In this document: positions 56,338 through 63,976 of the stretch, piece after piece | How positions within the stretch are numbered: the first letter of the stretch is position 1 | Layout of the letters: each line of letters opens with the position of its first letter | IMG/VR virus record: IMGVR_UViG_3300012964_000002 | Location: 1-64,000 of that record | DNA length: 64,000 nt | From: a virus | Strand: one strand, 5' to 3' | Notes under the pieces: model-generated | Databases searched by the model: none | Seen by the model: only the letters and a program-made list of their open reading frames with translations | What the model was told of the DNA's origin: nothing | Position numbers and translations under genes: made by a program

Positions 56338-58317
56338 ATGCGCGCGAAGCTTCTGCTTCTCGTCACCCTGCTCGTCCCGGCTCTCGTCTCGGCGCGCGCG
56401 TACCACGCGCTCCAGCCGCAGCCTGCCAGCCAGCTCCGCGGTTCCGCGTCGCTCGGCGGTGACACGCCCGTCGTCGTCAGTCTGCCGTTCTCCACGACGG
56501 GACGGATCCCCGACGACGCGAACGTTGTTTCACACGTCATCTTCGATGGAGCCAAGCTCGTCCCCATCATCGGTCCCGACTGGACGCAGAACGGCACCGT
56601 GCCGCAGAACGTCGCGTCGCCGTTCTACCCGAGCGGCTTCTCCGGAGCGCAGCAAAAGGGATCTGGTCCATATTCGACGCTCAACTACTACTCGATTCCG
56701 GCGACGAACCCGTTGCAGTTCACGGGCGACTACTCCTGCCACGCGGTGGTGATCCCGGCCACATTCGCCGCCGCGCCCACCATCGCCGCGAACTCGAACG
56801 CGACGCCCAACCTCGGGTGGATCGCGCAGTTCAGCGGGACGGGCGCGGCCAGGATCTGGAGCAACGGAGTTTTCACCGACACCGCCAACTCCGCGGTCGC
56901 GAATGCTCCGGCGGTCGTGTCGTGGGGCCGTTCCGGCACTTCGCACTTCATCAAGCTGAACCTCGGGACGACGGCGACGGCAGTCACGCCGATCACGGCG
57001 GCCGTCGCGAACCCCGCGACCATCGGTGTCTTCGGCGGGATCGGTGCGCCCTTCACCGGAACGATTGTGGAGGTGGCGTGCTCTACCACGCCGTTCGTGG
57101 AAGTGACCGCGGGGACGGTTCAGCAGCGCGTCTTCGGCATGCTCGCGACGAGCGGCGCGTCGATCTCCGTCGCGCGCGCCATGACGGGCACGTACACGAC
57201 GCCGGACGGGAACCTCTGGACCGCTCCTGCGGGCATCCTGCGCGTCGGTTGTGAGGACACCGCGGTGACGAAGTGCGGTGGGCTCGGAGAGCCCACGAGA
57301 ACGAACCTTGCGCTTCAGTCCGAGGCGCTAGACAACGTCGCGTGGACGACGTCCGGAACTTGCACCGTCACGGCGAATCAAGGAACGATTCCGGGCTGGA
57401 CTCCGGGCACGCTGGACAAGGTGCAGTGCACCGGGGCCGCGACGGACATTCGCTTTCAGACGGTGACGGTCGCGTCTTCCACCGGTCCGTTCACGTTCTC
57501 GTCGTGGGTGGCGGCCGACGCCGGGTCCAAGGTCGAGTCGATCAGGATGGGGGGGCTCACGGGAGGTGCCACTGGCTGTTCCTGCGCTCGCTCCGACGGT
57601 GGGGTCTGCACGACGGCCACGGCCACGACGGACGGATGGGCCTACGGAACGTTCGGCACGACGCCTGCGCGTTTGATGCTCACCTGCTCCTCGACGGCGG
57701 CGACGGTTTCTGTCACGCCGTCCGTTCACGACGGGCAGTTCACTGTTACGTTCAACGTCGGAGGAATCTTCGGAGGCGCGCAGTTCGAGGTTGGTTCCTA
57801 CGCCACGAGCTACGTCCCGACGACGACCGTCGCCGTCGCGCGCAACGCCGATGGTGTGACGGTCGCGAACCCCGCTACGGTACAAAGCGCCTTGTGCGGG
57901 GACGGCACGTTCACGCCAGAGAACGGTGGATCGTGGATTGTACTTCCTAGCGGAGATCACTGGCCTTGGATGATCGGAACGTATGGCGTGACTGGTGGTT
58001 CTGGTCTTTCGGCCTCTAGTTCGGGAAGCATTTTCGCAGCGGGGACAAACGCACCAAACAGTGTGTTTTTCTCTTCTGTGGTTACACCGTTCGCGGCGGG
58101 GACGCCGCACAGGATCGCGGCTGGTTTCGCGGTCGGTGCAGCACCGACCTTGGCATTCGACGGTGTGAGTCAGACGGTGCTTCCTGGAGGTTCAGTGCCA
58201 GAGGTCTCGCCGCCGTCTGGCACCATCACGCTCGGCGCGAGTGGCGCAGGCGCCAACGTGGGGAACTTCCCCGGGTACATCCGGAACCTCAAGATCCTGC
58301 GGAGCGTTTGCCGGTGA
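56338..58317 (+). CDS. large exported fibre-like / LamG-type protein
   Basis: 659 residues. Signal peptide RAKLLLLVTLLVPALVSARA, then beta-rich domains. The segment RTNLALQSEALDNVAWTTSG followed by FEVGSYATSYVPTT, and VARNADGV, is the pattern used by tail-fibre and surface proteins with carbohydrate-binding concanavalin-like folds. The end (SSGSIFAAGTNAPNSVFFSS, PGYIRNLKILRSVC) is a LamG-type unit. GC content drops sharply from about 57800. A signal peptide is unusual for a virion protein, so it may be sent to the host surface; a fibre is the alternative. GAGGAGGTTC precedes the ATG. Confidence 0.6.
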   Translation: MRAKLLLLVTLLVPALVSARAYHALQPQPASQLRGSASLGGDTPVVVSLPFSTTGRIPDDANVVSHVIFDGAKLVPIIGPDWTQNGTVPQNVASPFYPSGFSGAQQKGSGPYSTLNYYSIPATNPLQFTGDYSCHAVVIPATFAAAPTIAANSNATPNLGWIAQFSGTGAARIWSNGVFTDTANSAVANAPAVVSWGRSGTSHFIKLNLGTTATAVTPITAAVANPATIGVFGGIGAPFTGTIVEVACSTTPFVEVTAGTVQQRVFGMLATSGASISVARAMTGTYTTPDGNLWTAPAGILRVGCEDTAVTKCGGLGEPTRTNLALQSEALDNVAWTTSGTCTVTANQGTIPGWTPGTLDKVQCTGAATDIRFQTVTVASSTGPFTFSSWVAADAGSKVESIRMGGLTGGATGCSCARSDGGVCTTATATTDGWAYGTFGTTPARLMLTCSSTAATVSVTPSVHDGQFTVTFNVGGIFGGAQFEVGSYATSYVPTTTVAVARNADGVTVANPATVQSALCGDGTFTPENGGSWIVLPSGDHWPWMIGTYGVTGGSGLSASSSGSIFAAGTNAPNSVFFSSVVTPFAAGTPHRIAAGFAVGAAPTLAFDGVSQTVLPGGSVPEVSPPSGTITLGASGAGANVGNFPGYIRNLKILRSVCR

Positions 58318-58706
58318 GGTTCCTGATCGTCATCCTGGCGCTCGCCGCCTGCGCGCCCTGCCCTTCCCAGGGGGCGGGCCCGGTCACCCACGTCGGCGCG
58401 CCTCCGCCCGGCGCCGACGTGGTGGTCGCGGTCGCGCGCGAGCGATGCGCCTTCTCCGGCACGGTGACGTGGCAGGCCGGCCTCTTCGTCTGCGACTACT
58501 CGGGCATTCCCTACTGCTCCGGATGGCAGCGCGCGTACCCAGCTTGCGCGCCGCTCGACGCCTGGGTGGCCTACGCCGAGCCCGTCACGAGAAGCGCGCT
58601 CGCGTGGGAGGTCGGGAATTACTGCCTCGACAACGAGGATGGCCCACGGGTGGCGGAGTGGTCCGAGGCGGTCAACGCGGAAGCGTCGAGGAGGATGGCC
58701 CCGTGA
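58314..58706 (+). CDS. exported lipoprotein-like protein
   Basis: 130 residues. Hydrophobic start VRFLIVILALAACAP with LAAC as a lipobox, a Pro/Gly-rich stretch, then VVVAVARERCAFSGTVTWQA and a Cys-rich middle. It is likely a periplasmic or surface lipoprotein. GTG start overlaps the previous stop; a TTG six bases earlier is an alternative. Confidence 0.5.
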   Translation: MRFLIVILALAACAPCPSQGAGPVTHVGAPPPGADVVVAVARERCAFSGTVTWQAGLFVCDYSGIPYCSGWQRAYPACAPLDAWVAYAEPVTRSALAWEVGNYCLDNEDGPRVAEWSEAVNAEASRRMAP

Positions 58707-59161
58707 TCTTCGCGGTGGACTTCGACGGCACGATCGTCTCGATGGACCGCCGCTACGACGACGTGACGTCCCCGCTCCGCTTCCTCCCCGGGGCGAGGGC
58801 GGGCCTCCTCGCGCTCCGGCGCGCCGGGCACCACCTGCTGCTCTGGTCCGCCCGGGCCTCGCCGGCCCTCCTCGACTCCCCGGAGCTCGACCCGCTCGTG
58901 CGCGCCGGCGTGACTTCGCGCGGCGCCTGGGAGAAGATGCTGGCTGTGAACCGCGCCCGCCACCGTCAGATGCTCGAGTTCGTGGAGCGGGAGCTGCCTG
59001 GCGTCTTCGCCGCGGTCGACGACGGGCGCGGCGGGAAGCCGGTGAACGTGGACGTGTTCCTGGACGACAGGGCGGTTCGTCTCGGGCGCGGGGCCGGCGC
59101 CTTCTCCTGGCGCGAGGTCGCGCGAAGCTGGGGAGAGCCGGCGCAGAGGAGGAGCGCATGA
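58703..59161 (+). CDS. HAD-superfamily hydrolase
   Basis: 152 residues. Motif I DFDGTIVSM (5-13), a motif-II-like LLLWSAR (about 48-54), a helix and motif IV NVDVFLDDRA near 113-122. Probably a small phosphatase or nucleotidase of the HAD kind. GTGA overlap with the lipoprotein gene. Substrate unknown. Confidence 0.75.
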   Translation: MIFAVDFDGTIVSMDRRYDDVTSPLRFLPGARAGLLALRRAGHHLLLWSARASPALLDSPELDPLVRAGVTSRGAWEKMLAVNRARHRQMLEFVERELPGVFAAVDDGRGGKPVNVDVFLDDRAVRLGRGAGAFSWREVARSWGEPAQRRSA

Positions 59162-59367
59162 CGACGATGAACGTGCACAAGGTCCCGGCGAAGCAGTGGC
59201 GTCGCTGGGGAGATCGCGCGCGGCGGGTCTTCAACGCCGTGTACTCCAGCATGTCGGACCAGCAGCTGTTCGCCCACCCGAAGGCGGAGAAGATCAGGCC
59301 CGCGTTCTGGAAGACGACGCGCTGGAACGCGGCGTGGATCGCCGCGGACGCGGCGGAAGGCGCGTGA
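59158..59367 (+). CDS. small conserved-looking phage protein
   Basis: 69 residues. VHKVPAKQWRRWGDRARRVF, NAVYSSMSDQQLFAHPKAEK and TTRWNAAWIAADAA: the Trp- and Asn-rich pattern is a recurring small phage protein of unknown role. ATGA overlap with the HAD gene. Confidence 0.6.
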   Translation: MTTMNVHKVPAKQWRRWGDRARRVFNAVYSSMSDQQLFAHPKAEKIRPAFWKTTRWNAAWIAADAAEGA

Positions 59368-59531
59368 CGGGCGCCCGCCGCTCTCGCGCGCGCCCGCCCC
59401 GGAGGCGCTGGCTCGCCTGGCGCGAGGCGGCCGCGCCGCGCCCGGGGAGCCCCGCCGAGATGGAGAAGTTCAAGCGGTACAGGCGGATGTCCGGAACCGG
59501 AATCTCGTTCGGCTTCTGGTGGGAGCCGTGA
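59364..59531 (+). CDS. small basic protein
   Basis: 55 residues. RRSRARPPRRRWLAWREAAA, then a helix and SGTGISFGFWWEP. GTGA overlaps both neighbours. Confidence 0.4.
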   Translation: MTGARRSRARPPRRRWLAWREAAAPRPGSPAEMEKFKRYRRMSGTGISFGFWWEP

Positions 59532-59929
59532 GGGTGACGATGAGCGACGGCAAGATCATCCACGTCAAGAAGTTCGCGGGCGGGCGGGAGACGCCGCAGG
59601 AGATGCACGCGCGCGTCGCGTGGGCGGGGCGGCGCTGCGCCGCCTGCAAGGGGCCGCCGGCCATCCGCATCAAGGTCTTCGCGCCCGTCGCCGAGCTCGT
59701 GCAGCGAAGCCCCCAGCTGATGGGCGTGCTCGCCGCGCGGGCCGGCGGGAACCTTCCGGTCGTCCCGACGACGGCCGGGAACATGCTCAAGACCTCCGAT
59801 CTCTGCTTCTGCGCGCTCTGCGCGCCGACGGCGGAGCGCGTTGCCGCGAAGGGTCCGAGCTGGGCCATCGTCGAGATCGACCGCGGGCCCGACCCCACGA
59901 ACCGGGTCGCGACCGGGTACAGGGGCTGA
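59528..59929 (+). CDS. hypothetical protein with Cys pairs
   Basis: 133 residues. RCAACKGPPAIRIKVFAP, LMGVLAARAGGNLPVVPTT and LCFCALCAPTAE, a possible zinc site, with a beta end. GTG overlaps the upstream stop; the ATG at 59540 is an alternative. No family recognised. Confidence 0.45.
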   Translation: MRVTMSDGKIIHVKKFAGGRETPQEMHARVAWAGRRCAACKGPPAIRIKVFAPVAELVQRSPQLMGVLAARAGGNLPVVPTTAGNMLKTSDLCFCALCAPTAERVAAKGPSWAIVEIDRGPDPTNRVATGYRG

Positions 59930-59931
59930 GC

Positions 59932-60387
59932 GTGGGCGAGGCCGCCGTCAGGTACGAGAAGGCCCGGCGGCGCGCCGGGGACGGAGAGAAGCGTCCGAAG
60001 CGTTCTCCCGCGGACCGCAAGGCGCTCGACACCATGCGGCGGGAGGCGGACGAGCACGGCGTGGAGCTCGAGAACGACGGCGAGGGCGGGCTCCCTTCCT
60101 CGCTCGTGCTCGAGGTGATGCGGCGTGACAAGTACCGCTGCAAGCGGCACGGCGGGCGCGACAAGCCGATCACCGTCCACCACAAGGGCGGAATCGTCGA
60201 GTCGGAGTGGCTCTCGAAGAAGGGGCACAAGAACGAGGCGAACAACCTCGTCACCCTCTGCGCGGACTGCCACGACGACGTGCACGACGAGGCGCGCGAG
60301 GACGGGGTGGACTCCTCGCAGAAGACGGCGAAGGGCGACCGGGGCGATCCGAAGCACGACCCGGGCGCGCGGAAGGGAAAGGACTGA
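59932..60387 (+). CDS. HNH endonuclease
   Basis: 151 residues. A basic helical N-terminal half is followed by VMRRDKYRCKRHGG, HHKGGIVESEW, NNLVTLCADCHDDVHDE, which give the HNH core with zinc Cys pairs (CKRHGG and CADCH). It may assist DNA packaging or processing, as HNH proteins near terminases do, although this one is closer to the head genes. The start GTG follows the previous gene by three bases. Confidence 0.8.
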   Translation: MGEAAVRYEKARRRAGDGEKRPKRSPADRKALDTMRREADEHGVELENDGEGGLPSSLVLEVMRRDKYRCKRHGGRDKPITVHHKGGIVESEWLSKKGHKNEANNLVTLCADCHDDVHDEAREDGVDSSQKTAKGDRGDPKHDPGARKGKD

Positions 60388-60391
60388 GGTC

Positions 60392-60913
60392 ATGGCCGAC
60401 GCGAGGAAGCTGAAGGCGATGCTCGACACGATGAACCCGGTGCCCGGCGGAAGCGCCGACTACGGCGGCGCGGTGCTCGACCTCATGCACGAGGCCCGGG
60501 AGGAGGAGCACGGGGGCGAGGGGGCCGTGCCCGACGAGACGTCCGAGGAGGCGATCATCGTCCGGAAGATCGGCGTCGGGTACATGGAGATCGACGCCGA
60601 CGCGGGCGGGTTCTCCTGCGGGACCTGCCGCTATGTCGCGCCCGGTCCGAGCGAGGACGAGGGCAGCTGCATGCACATCCAGGTGCGCGCGCCCGTCTCC
60701 GCGACCCACGGCTGCTGCAACCTCTTCTGGCCGGACGAGGGCGAGGTCGTCTTCCCGGTCGGCGCGCTCGACCCCGACGGAGAGCCCCGGGAGCCTCGCG
60801 GCGAGCCCGGGGAGGGCGGGGAAGGGCGGGAGGGTCCGGAGGGGGGCGGGGACGCGGACGACGGCGGAGGGGGCGGCCCCGACGAGGACGATGGCGGCGG
60901 CAACCCGTACTAG
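60392..60913 (+). CDS. hypothetical protein with HiPIP-like Cys pattern and acidic tail
   Basis: 173 residues. CGTCRYVAPGPSEDEGSCMH and GCCNLFW near 74-112 resemble the four-Cys pattern of HiPIP-like phage proteins. The last 45 residues are Gly, Glu, Asp and Pro-rich. A role as a head-region structural protein is plausible. AAAGGACTGAGG precedes the ATG. Confidence 0.5.
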   Translation: MADARKLKAMLDTMNPVPGGSADYGGAVLDLMHEAREEEHGGEGAVPDETSEEAIIVRKIGVGYMEIDADAGGFSCGTCRYVAPGPSEDEGSCMHIQVRAPVSATHGCCNLFWPDEGEVVFPVGALDPDGEPREPRGEPGEGGEGREGPEGGGDADDGGGGGPDEDDGGGNPY

Positions 60914-60916
60914 GAC

Positions 60917-61873
60917 GTGCCCGCGGCGCGCAAGAGCCTGGTTCCGTTCTACGAGGCGCTGGCCGAGCACCGGCGGCGCCTCGCGCGCGTGGCGGACCGC
61001 CGCGCCCTCCCCCGCCTGAAGCGCCTCTACGACGAGGCCCACGACGCCCTGGCGCGCGCGCTCCGCACGCGGCTCCGCGCCGGCCTGGGGGACACGTTCA
61101 CGACCCACCAGCAGCGCATCGTCCTGGCGCAGCTCCGCCTCGGGCAGCGGGGTCTCGCCGCCGGGATGGCCGGCGAGCTCGCGGACGTGACCTCGGAGGC
61201 GAGCGTCGACTCGGTCCGCGCGCTCGCGCGCGGCATCGCCAGGCTCGAGAAGCACTTCACGGGCGCCGAGGTGACGGTTCCCATCGACTCGGCCTGGAAG
61301 CTGCGCGAGCTGGTCACGAAGCGGCGCGCCTCGCTCGACACGATGCACCGGAGGAGCATGGCGCGCTGGGGCGCGCGCCTCTTCACCAAGGTCCACGAGC
61401 AGACCTCGCTCGCCCTGGCGATGGAGAAGACGACGGCGCAGGCCATCGAGATGATCCCCGAGGCGGCCGCGGCGGAGTGGTGGCAGGGCGAGCGCATCGT
61501 TCGGACCGAGACCTCCTGGGCCATCAACTCCACGAACGCGGACGGCATCAAGGAGGCGGCGGACGTCCTGCCGGACATCAAGAAGCGCTGGTCGGAGCAC
61601 GTGGACGACGACACCCTCCAGCCCCTGGACGACCGCGTGGCGCCCGACTCGCTCGCCATGCACGGGCAGGTCGTGGACGCAGACGGCGAGTTCCGGTTCC
61701 CCGACGCGGACCCGGGCGAGGTCGGCGAGAAGGAGGCGGCGCGGCTCTCCGCGGCCGGACCGTGGTTCGCGCCGCCCAACCGCCCGAACGACCGCGCGAC
61801 CATCCAGCCGTGGCGGCGGGAGTGGGGAATCTCCGCCTGGATCTGGGACGGCGGCCGGAAGGTGTGGCTGTGA
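60917..61873 (+). CDS. MuF-like minor head protein
   Basis: 318 residues. N-terminal two thirds helical (YEALAEHRRRLARVADRRAL, EMIPEAAAAEWWQGERIVRT), then IVRTETSWAINSTNADG and the MuF-like C-terminus WSEHVDDDTLQPLDDRVAPD, SLAMHGQVV, WFAPPNRPNDRATIQPW. In many phages this protein sits beside the portal and helps assemble or eject from the procapsid. It is seven kilobases from the start of the portal gene, which is a wide spacing. GTG start. Confidence 0.75.
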   Translation: MPAARKSLVPFYEALAEHRRRLARVADRRALPRLKRLYDEAHDALARALRTRLRAGLGDTFTTHQQRIVLAQLRLGQRGLAAGMAGELADVTSEASVDSVRALARGIARLEKHFTGAEVTVPIDSAWKLRELVTKRRASLDTMHRRSMARWGARLFTKVHEQTSLALAMEKTTAQAIEMIPEAAAAEWWQGERIVRTETSWAINSTNADGIKEAADVLPDIKKRWSEHVDDDTLQPLDDRVAPDSLAMHGQVVDADGEFRFPDADPGEVGEKEAARLSAAGPWFAPPNRPNDRATIQPWRREWGISAWIWDGGRKVWL

Positions 61874-62157
61874 GGCGCCGCGGCCCGCTGACGGAGATCC
61901 CGGAGCTCGACGCGCGGGCGGCGCCGGAGCGCCTCGAGGCGGCGTTTCGCGTCGGGGACCTCGCCGCCGTCAGGACGCACCGGAACGTCCACTGCCCGCT
62001 CTACGACCGATGTCTCGACCACGTCGTCGCCGCCGACTGGACGAACTTCTCCTGCCGGAGCTGCGCGCTGTTCACCTTCTTGCCGGCAGGCGACGCGCGC
62101 GGTAGCCTCGACGCACCTCAGGAGGTCACATGTCTCGCATCCCCCCGAAGAAGCTGA
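61870..62157 (+). CDS. small Cys-bearing protein
   Basis: 95 residues. VHCPLYDRCLDHVVAADWTN, FSCRSCALFTFLPAG: Cys-pair pattern suited to zinc, then Ala- and Pro-rich. GTGA overlap upstream; its end overlaps the next gene by 28 bases and the promoter at 62080 lies inside it. Confidence 0.5.
   Translation: MRRRGPLTEIPELDARAAPERLEAAFRVGDLAAVRTHRNVHCPLYDRCLDHVVAADWTNFSCRSCALFTFLPAGDARGSLDAPQEVTCLASPRRS
62080..62108 (+). promoter_or_regulatory. sigma-70-type promoter candidate inside a gene
   Basis: TTGCCG (62080-62085), 17 bases, TAGCCT (62103-62108). The next ATG with CAGGAGGTCAC lies 22 bases after it, at 62130. Shares TTGCCG and spacing with the site at 55887. Confidence 0.5.
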
Positions 62158-62618
62158 AGGCGTTCGCCGAGCAGGGCAAGAAGGGCAAGAAGGGCAAGCG
62201 CCCGGACGAGGAGGACGAGCGCGAGGAGGACGAGGACGACGAGGAGCGTGAGGAGCGCGACGAGAAGGGCGAGGACGAGGGCGGCGGGGAGGACGGCGCG
62301 GAGGAGGACGAGACCGACGACGAGGACGAGGAGGAGGACGAGGACGACGCGGCCGTCGCGAAGTTCGTCCACGAGGAGGGGAAGCGGGTCAACGACGGGA
62401 AGCACGACGGTCAGCTCAAGAAGCTGATGGCCGGGTTCGACCCCGAGGAGAACCCGCCCGCCTGGGTCGGCGACGAGGCGAAGTGGGATCGCGCGAAGGA
62501 GGCGGTCGACCCCGAGGGCGACGGCGAGGAGAAGTACGACGACCCCTGGGCCGTCGTCGCGCACGTCTACAAGCGGATGGGCGGGAAGATCAAGGGCGGC
62601 GGGAAGGGGAAGGGGTAG
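62130..62618 (+). CDS. highly acidic protein
   Basis: 162 residues. A Lys-rich start (KLKAFAEQGKKGKKGKRP) is followed by about 55 residues of almost pure Glu and Asp, then a folded-looking C-terminal domain (AAVAKFVHEEGKRVNDGKHD, AKWDRAKEAVDPEGDGEEKY). The acidic part could be a scaffold, an internal head protein or a DNA mimic. It lies among the head genes. Strong ribosome site. No family recognised. Confidence 0.6.
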   Translation: MSRIPPKKLKAFAEQGKKGKKGKRPDEEDEREEDEDDEEREERDEKGEDEGGGEDGAEEDETDDEDEEEDEDDAAVAKFVHEEGKRVNDGKHDGQLKKLMAGFDPEENPPAWVGDEAKWDRAKEAVDPEGDGEEKYDDPWAVVAHVYKRMGGKIKGGGKGKG

Positions 62619-62621
62619 GTC

Positions 62622-63011
62622 ATGGCCGGCCGACGCTACGATCCTCCCGGAAGCTCCTTCCGCCCGTTCGGCGGGACCCCGCGGGTGAAGATGCCGGAGT
62701 CGGGTCCGCGCATCTACGAGGCGAGGCAGCAGAGCGCTCGCGCGCAGTCGCGCACGTCGCACGTCTCCGGCGGCATGTTCAAGCCGCCGGGGGAGAGCCA
62801 TCACCATCCCGACTCGCAGGTCGCGAGCATGCACGAGGCGAGCACGCACATGGCCGCGTCAGCGAGCCGCGCCGCGCGGGAGGGGTTCCCGAAGCTGGCC
62901 AGCGCGATGGCCGCGAAGTCGCGCGAGTACGGACGCGCGGCCCAGCAGCAGTCCGGTCCCCGTGGTGGCAGGTACGTGCTTCTGCCCGGCGGAGGCAAGA
63001 AGTACCTCTGA
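62622..63011 (+). CDS. head-region hypothetical protein
   Basis: 129 residues. Ser/Gln/His/Arg-rich; GMFKPPGESHHHPDSQVASM and helices rich in Ala and Ser (ASTHMAASASRAAREGFPK), then GRYVLLPGGGKKYL. Its composition is like that of small internal or decoration proteins. ATG start. Confidence 0.5.
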   Translation: MAGRRYDPPGSSFRPFGGTPRVKMPESGPRIYEARQQSARAQSRTSHVSGGMFKPPGESHHHPDSQVASMHEASTHMAASASRAAREGFPKLASAMAAKSREYGRAAQQQSGPRGGRYVLLPGGGKKYL

Positions 63012-63031
63012 CCCCCTCCTCCAGCCGAATC

Positions 63032-63060
63032 TTGCGCGCGCGCGCGTCTCCGCGTAGTCT
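63032..63060 (+). promoter_or_regulatory. sigma-70-type promoter candidate
   Basis: TTGCGC (63032-63037), 17 bases, TAGTCT (63055-63060). The next gene starts at 63082, after TGGCAGAGAGG. TGGCAGAG also lies before the portal gene (53695-53702). Confidence 0.5.
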
Positions 63061-63081
63061 TCCCTGGCAGAGAGGCGCGCG

Positions 63082-63321
63082 ATGGCCACCAAGCAGCTCT
63101 GGAACACCAGCATCCCCCACGACGAGCCGGTCCTCATCCGGCCCGGCGTGACGCACCGCGAGGCGGACTTCCACGGCAGCATGAAGCAGATCGCGCTCGA
63201 GCCGGAGCACCCGGAGCGCGCGGCCAAGGGTGACGTCGGGTTCGCCAGCATGAAGCCCTCCGACTACTCGTTCGAGTCCGAGGCGCCGTTCCCCTTCGCC
63301 AACCTCAAGAAGCAGCGGTAG
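63082..63321 (+). CDS. small head-region protein
   Basis: 79 residues. TKQLWNTSIPHDEPVLIRPG, HREADFHGSMKQIALEPEHP and SDYSFESEAPFPFANLKK. First gene after the promoter at 63032. Function unknown. Confidence 0.5.
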   Translation: MATKQLWNTSIPHDEPVLIRPGVTHREADFHGSMKQIALEPEHPERAAKGDVGFASMKPSDYSFESEAPFPFANLKKQR

Positions 63322-63330
63322 GAGGAGCTC

Positions 63331-63555
63331 ATGCACAAGGCCACCCCCGGCGTCCACCGCTCCCTCCGCCAGATCGCGGAGAAGCACGTTCAGCCGTCGA
63401 ACGTCCAGCCGCTCGAGGGGTACGACGTCGCGGCCGGCGTCCCGACCCCCGTCGCCGGTGGCACGTACAGCACCGCGGTCGCCGACCAGGCGCACGCGCG
63501 CAACGGCGCCCCCGCCCCCGCCACGAAGTCGCCGTTCAAGCTCGGAGGGAAGTGA
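63331..63555 (+). CDS. small head-region protein
   Basis: 74 residues. HKATPGVHRSLRQIAEKHVQ, GVPTPVAGGTYSTAVADQ and a basic end. Short proteins of this kind occur upstream of major capsid genes. Preceded by AGGAGG. Confidence 0.45.
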   Translation: MHKATPGVHRSLRQIAEKHVQPSNVQPLEGYDVAAGVPTPVAGGTYSTAVADQAHARNGAPAPATKSPFKLGGK

Positions 63556-63558
63556 GCC

Positions 63559-63732
63559 ATGCCGGACCAGCCCAACTGGAAGGAGCTCGGCCAGAAGGCC
63601 GGGCAGGGCCCGCAGAAGGACGTCACGCAGGTGTACGACGACAGGTACGGCCGGTACCAGGACCGCGCCGAGCACGAGAAGGGCACGAAGCCGCCCCCGG
63701 AGACGATCCCCCACCCCTTCGCCGCGAAGTAG
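63559..63732 (+). CDS. 57-residue head-region protein
   Basis: Starts PDQPNWKELGQKAGQGPQKD and ends HPFAAK. ATG at 63559 after the previous TGA; GGAGGGAAGTGAGCC lies just upstream. Codons end in G or C as in the neighbours. Function unknown. Confidence 0.5.
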   Translation: MPDQPNWKELGQKAGQGPQKDVTQVYDDRYGRYQDRAEHEKGTKPPPETIPHPFAAK

Positions 63733-63760
63733 GCGAGCGAAGAGATCGAGGAGAAGCAAG

Positions 63761-63973
63761 ATGAGCACGAAGAACAGCGAGCTCGCCTCCGGCGTCGGCG
63801 AGGGCAGCACCCCGGACGTCGTGACCAAGTACGACCGCGAGAACGGCTCGTACAAGGACGAGGTCGTGGCGATCCCGGAGGAGCAGCGGCTCCCGACGGT
63901 GAACATGCCGAAGGCGCCGGACCCCTCGCCCTTCACCCTCGGCTCGATGACCCCGGGCGGCCGCTCCGAGTAG
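63761..63973 (+). CDS. small head-region protein
   Basis: 70 residues. ELASGVGEGSTPDVVTKYDR, SYKDEVVAIPEEQRLPTVNM and SPFTLGSMTPGG. GAGGAGAAGC precedes the ATG. Function unknown. Confidence 0.5.
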   Translation: MSTKNSELASGVGEGSTPDVVTKYDRENGSYKDEVVAIPEEQRLPTVNMPKAPDPSPFTLGSMTPGGRSE

Positions 63974-63976
63974 CGC

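Noticed and set aside
63552-63764. A 70-codon frame from 63552
   Set aside because: Arg/Gly/Pro-rich shadow of the 57-residue gene at 63559, which uses gene-like codons in another frame.
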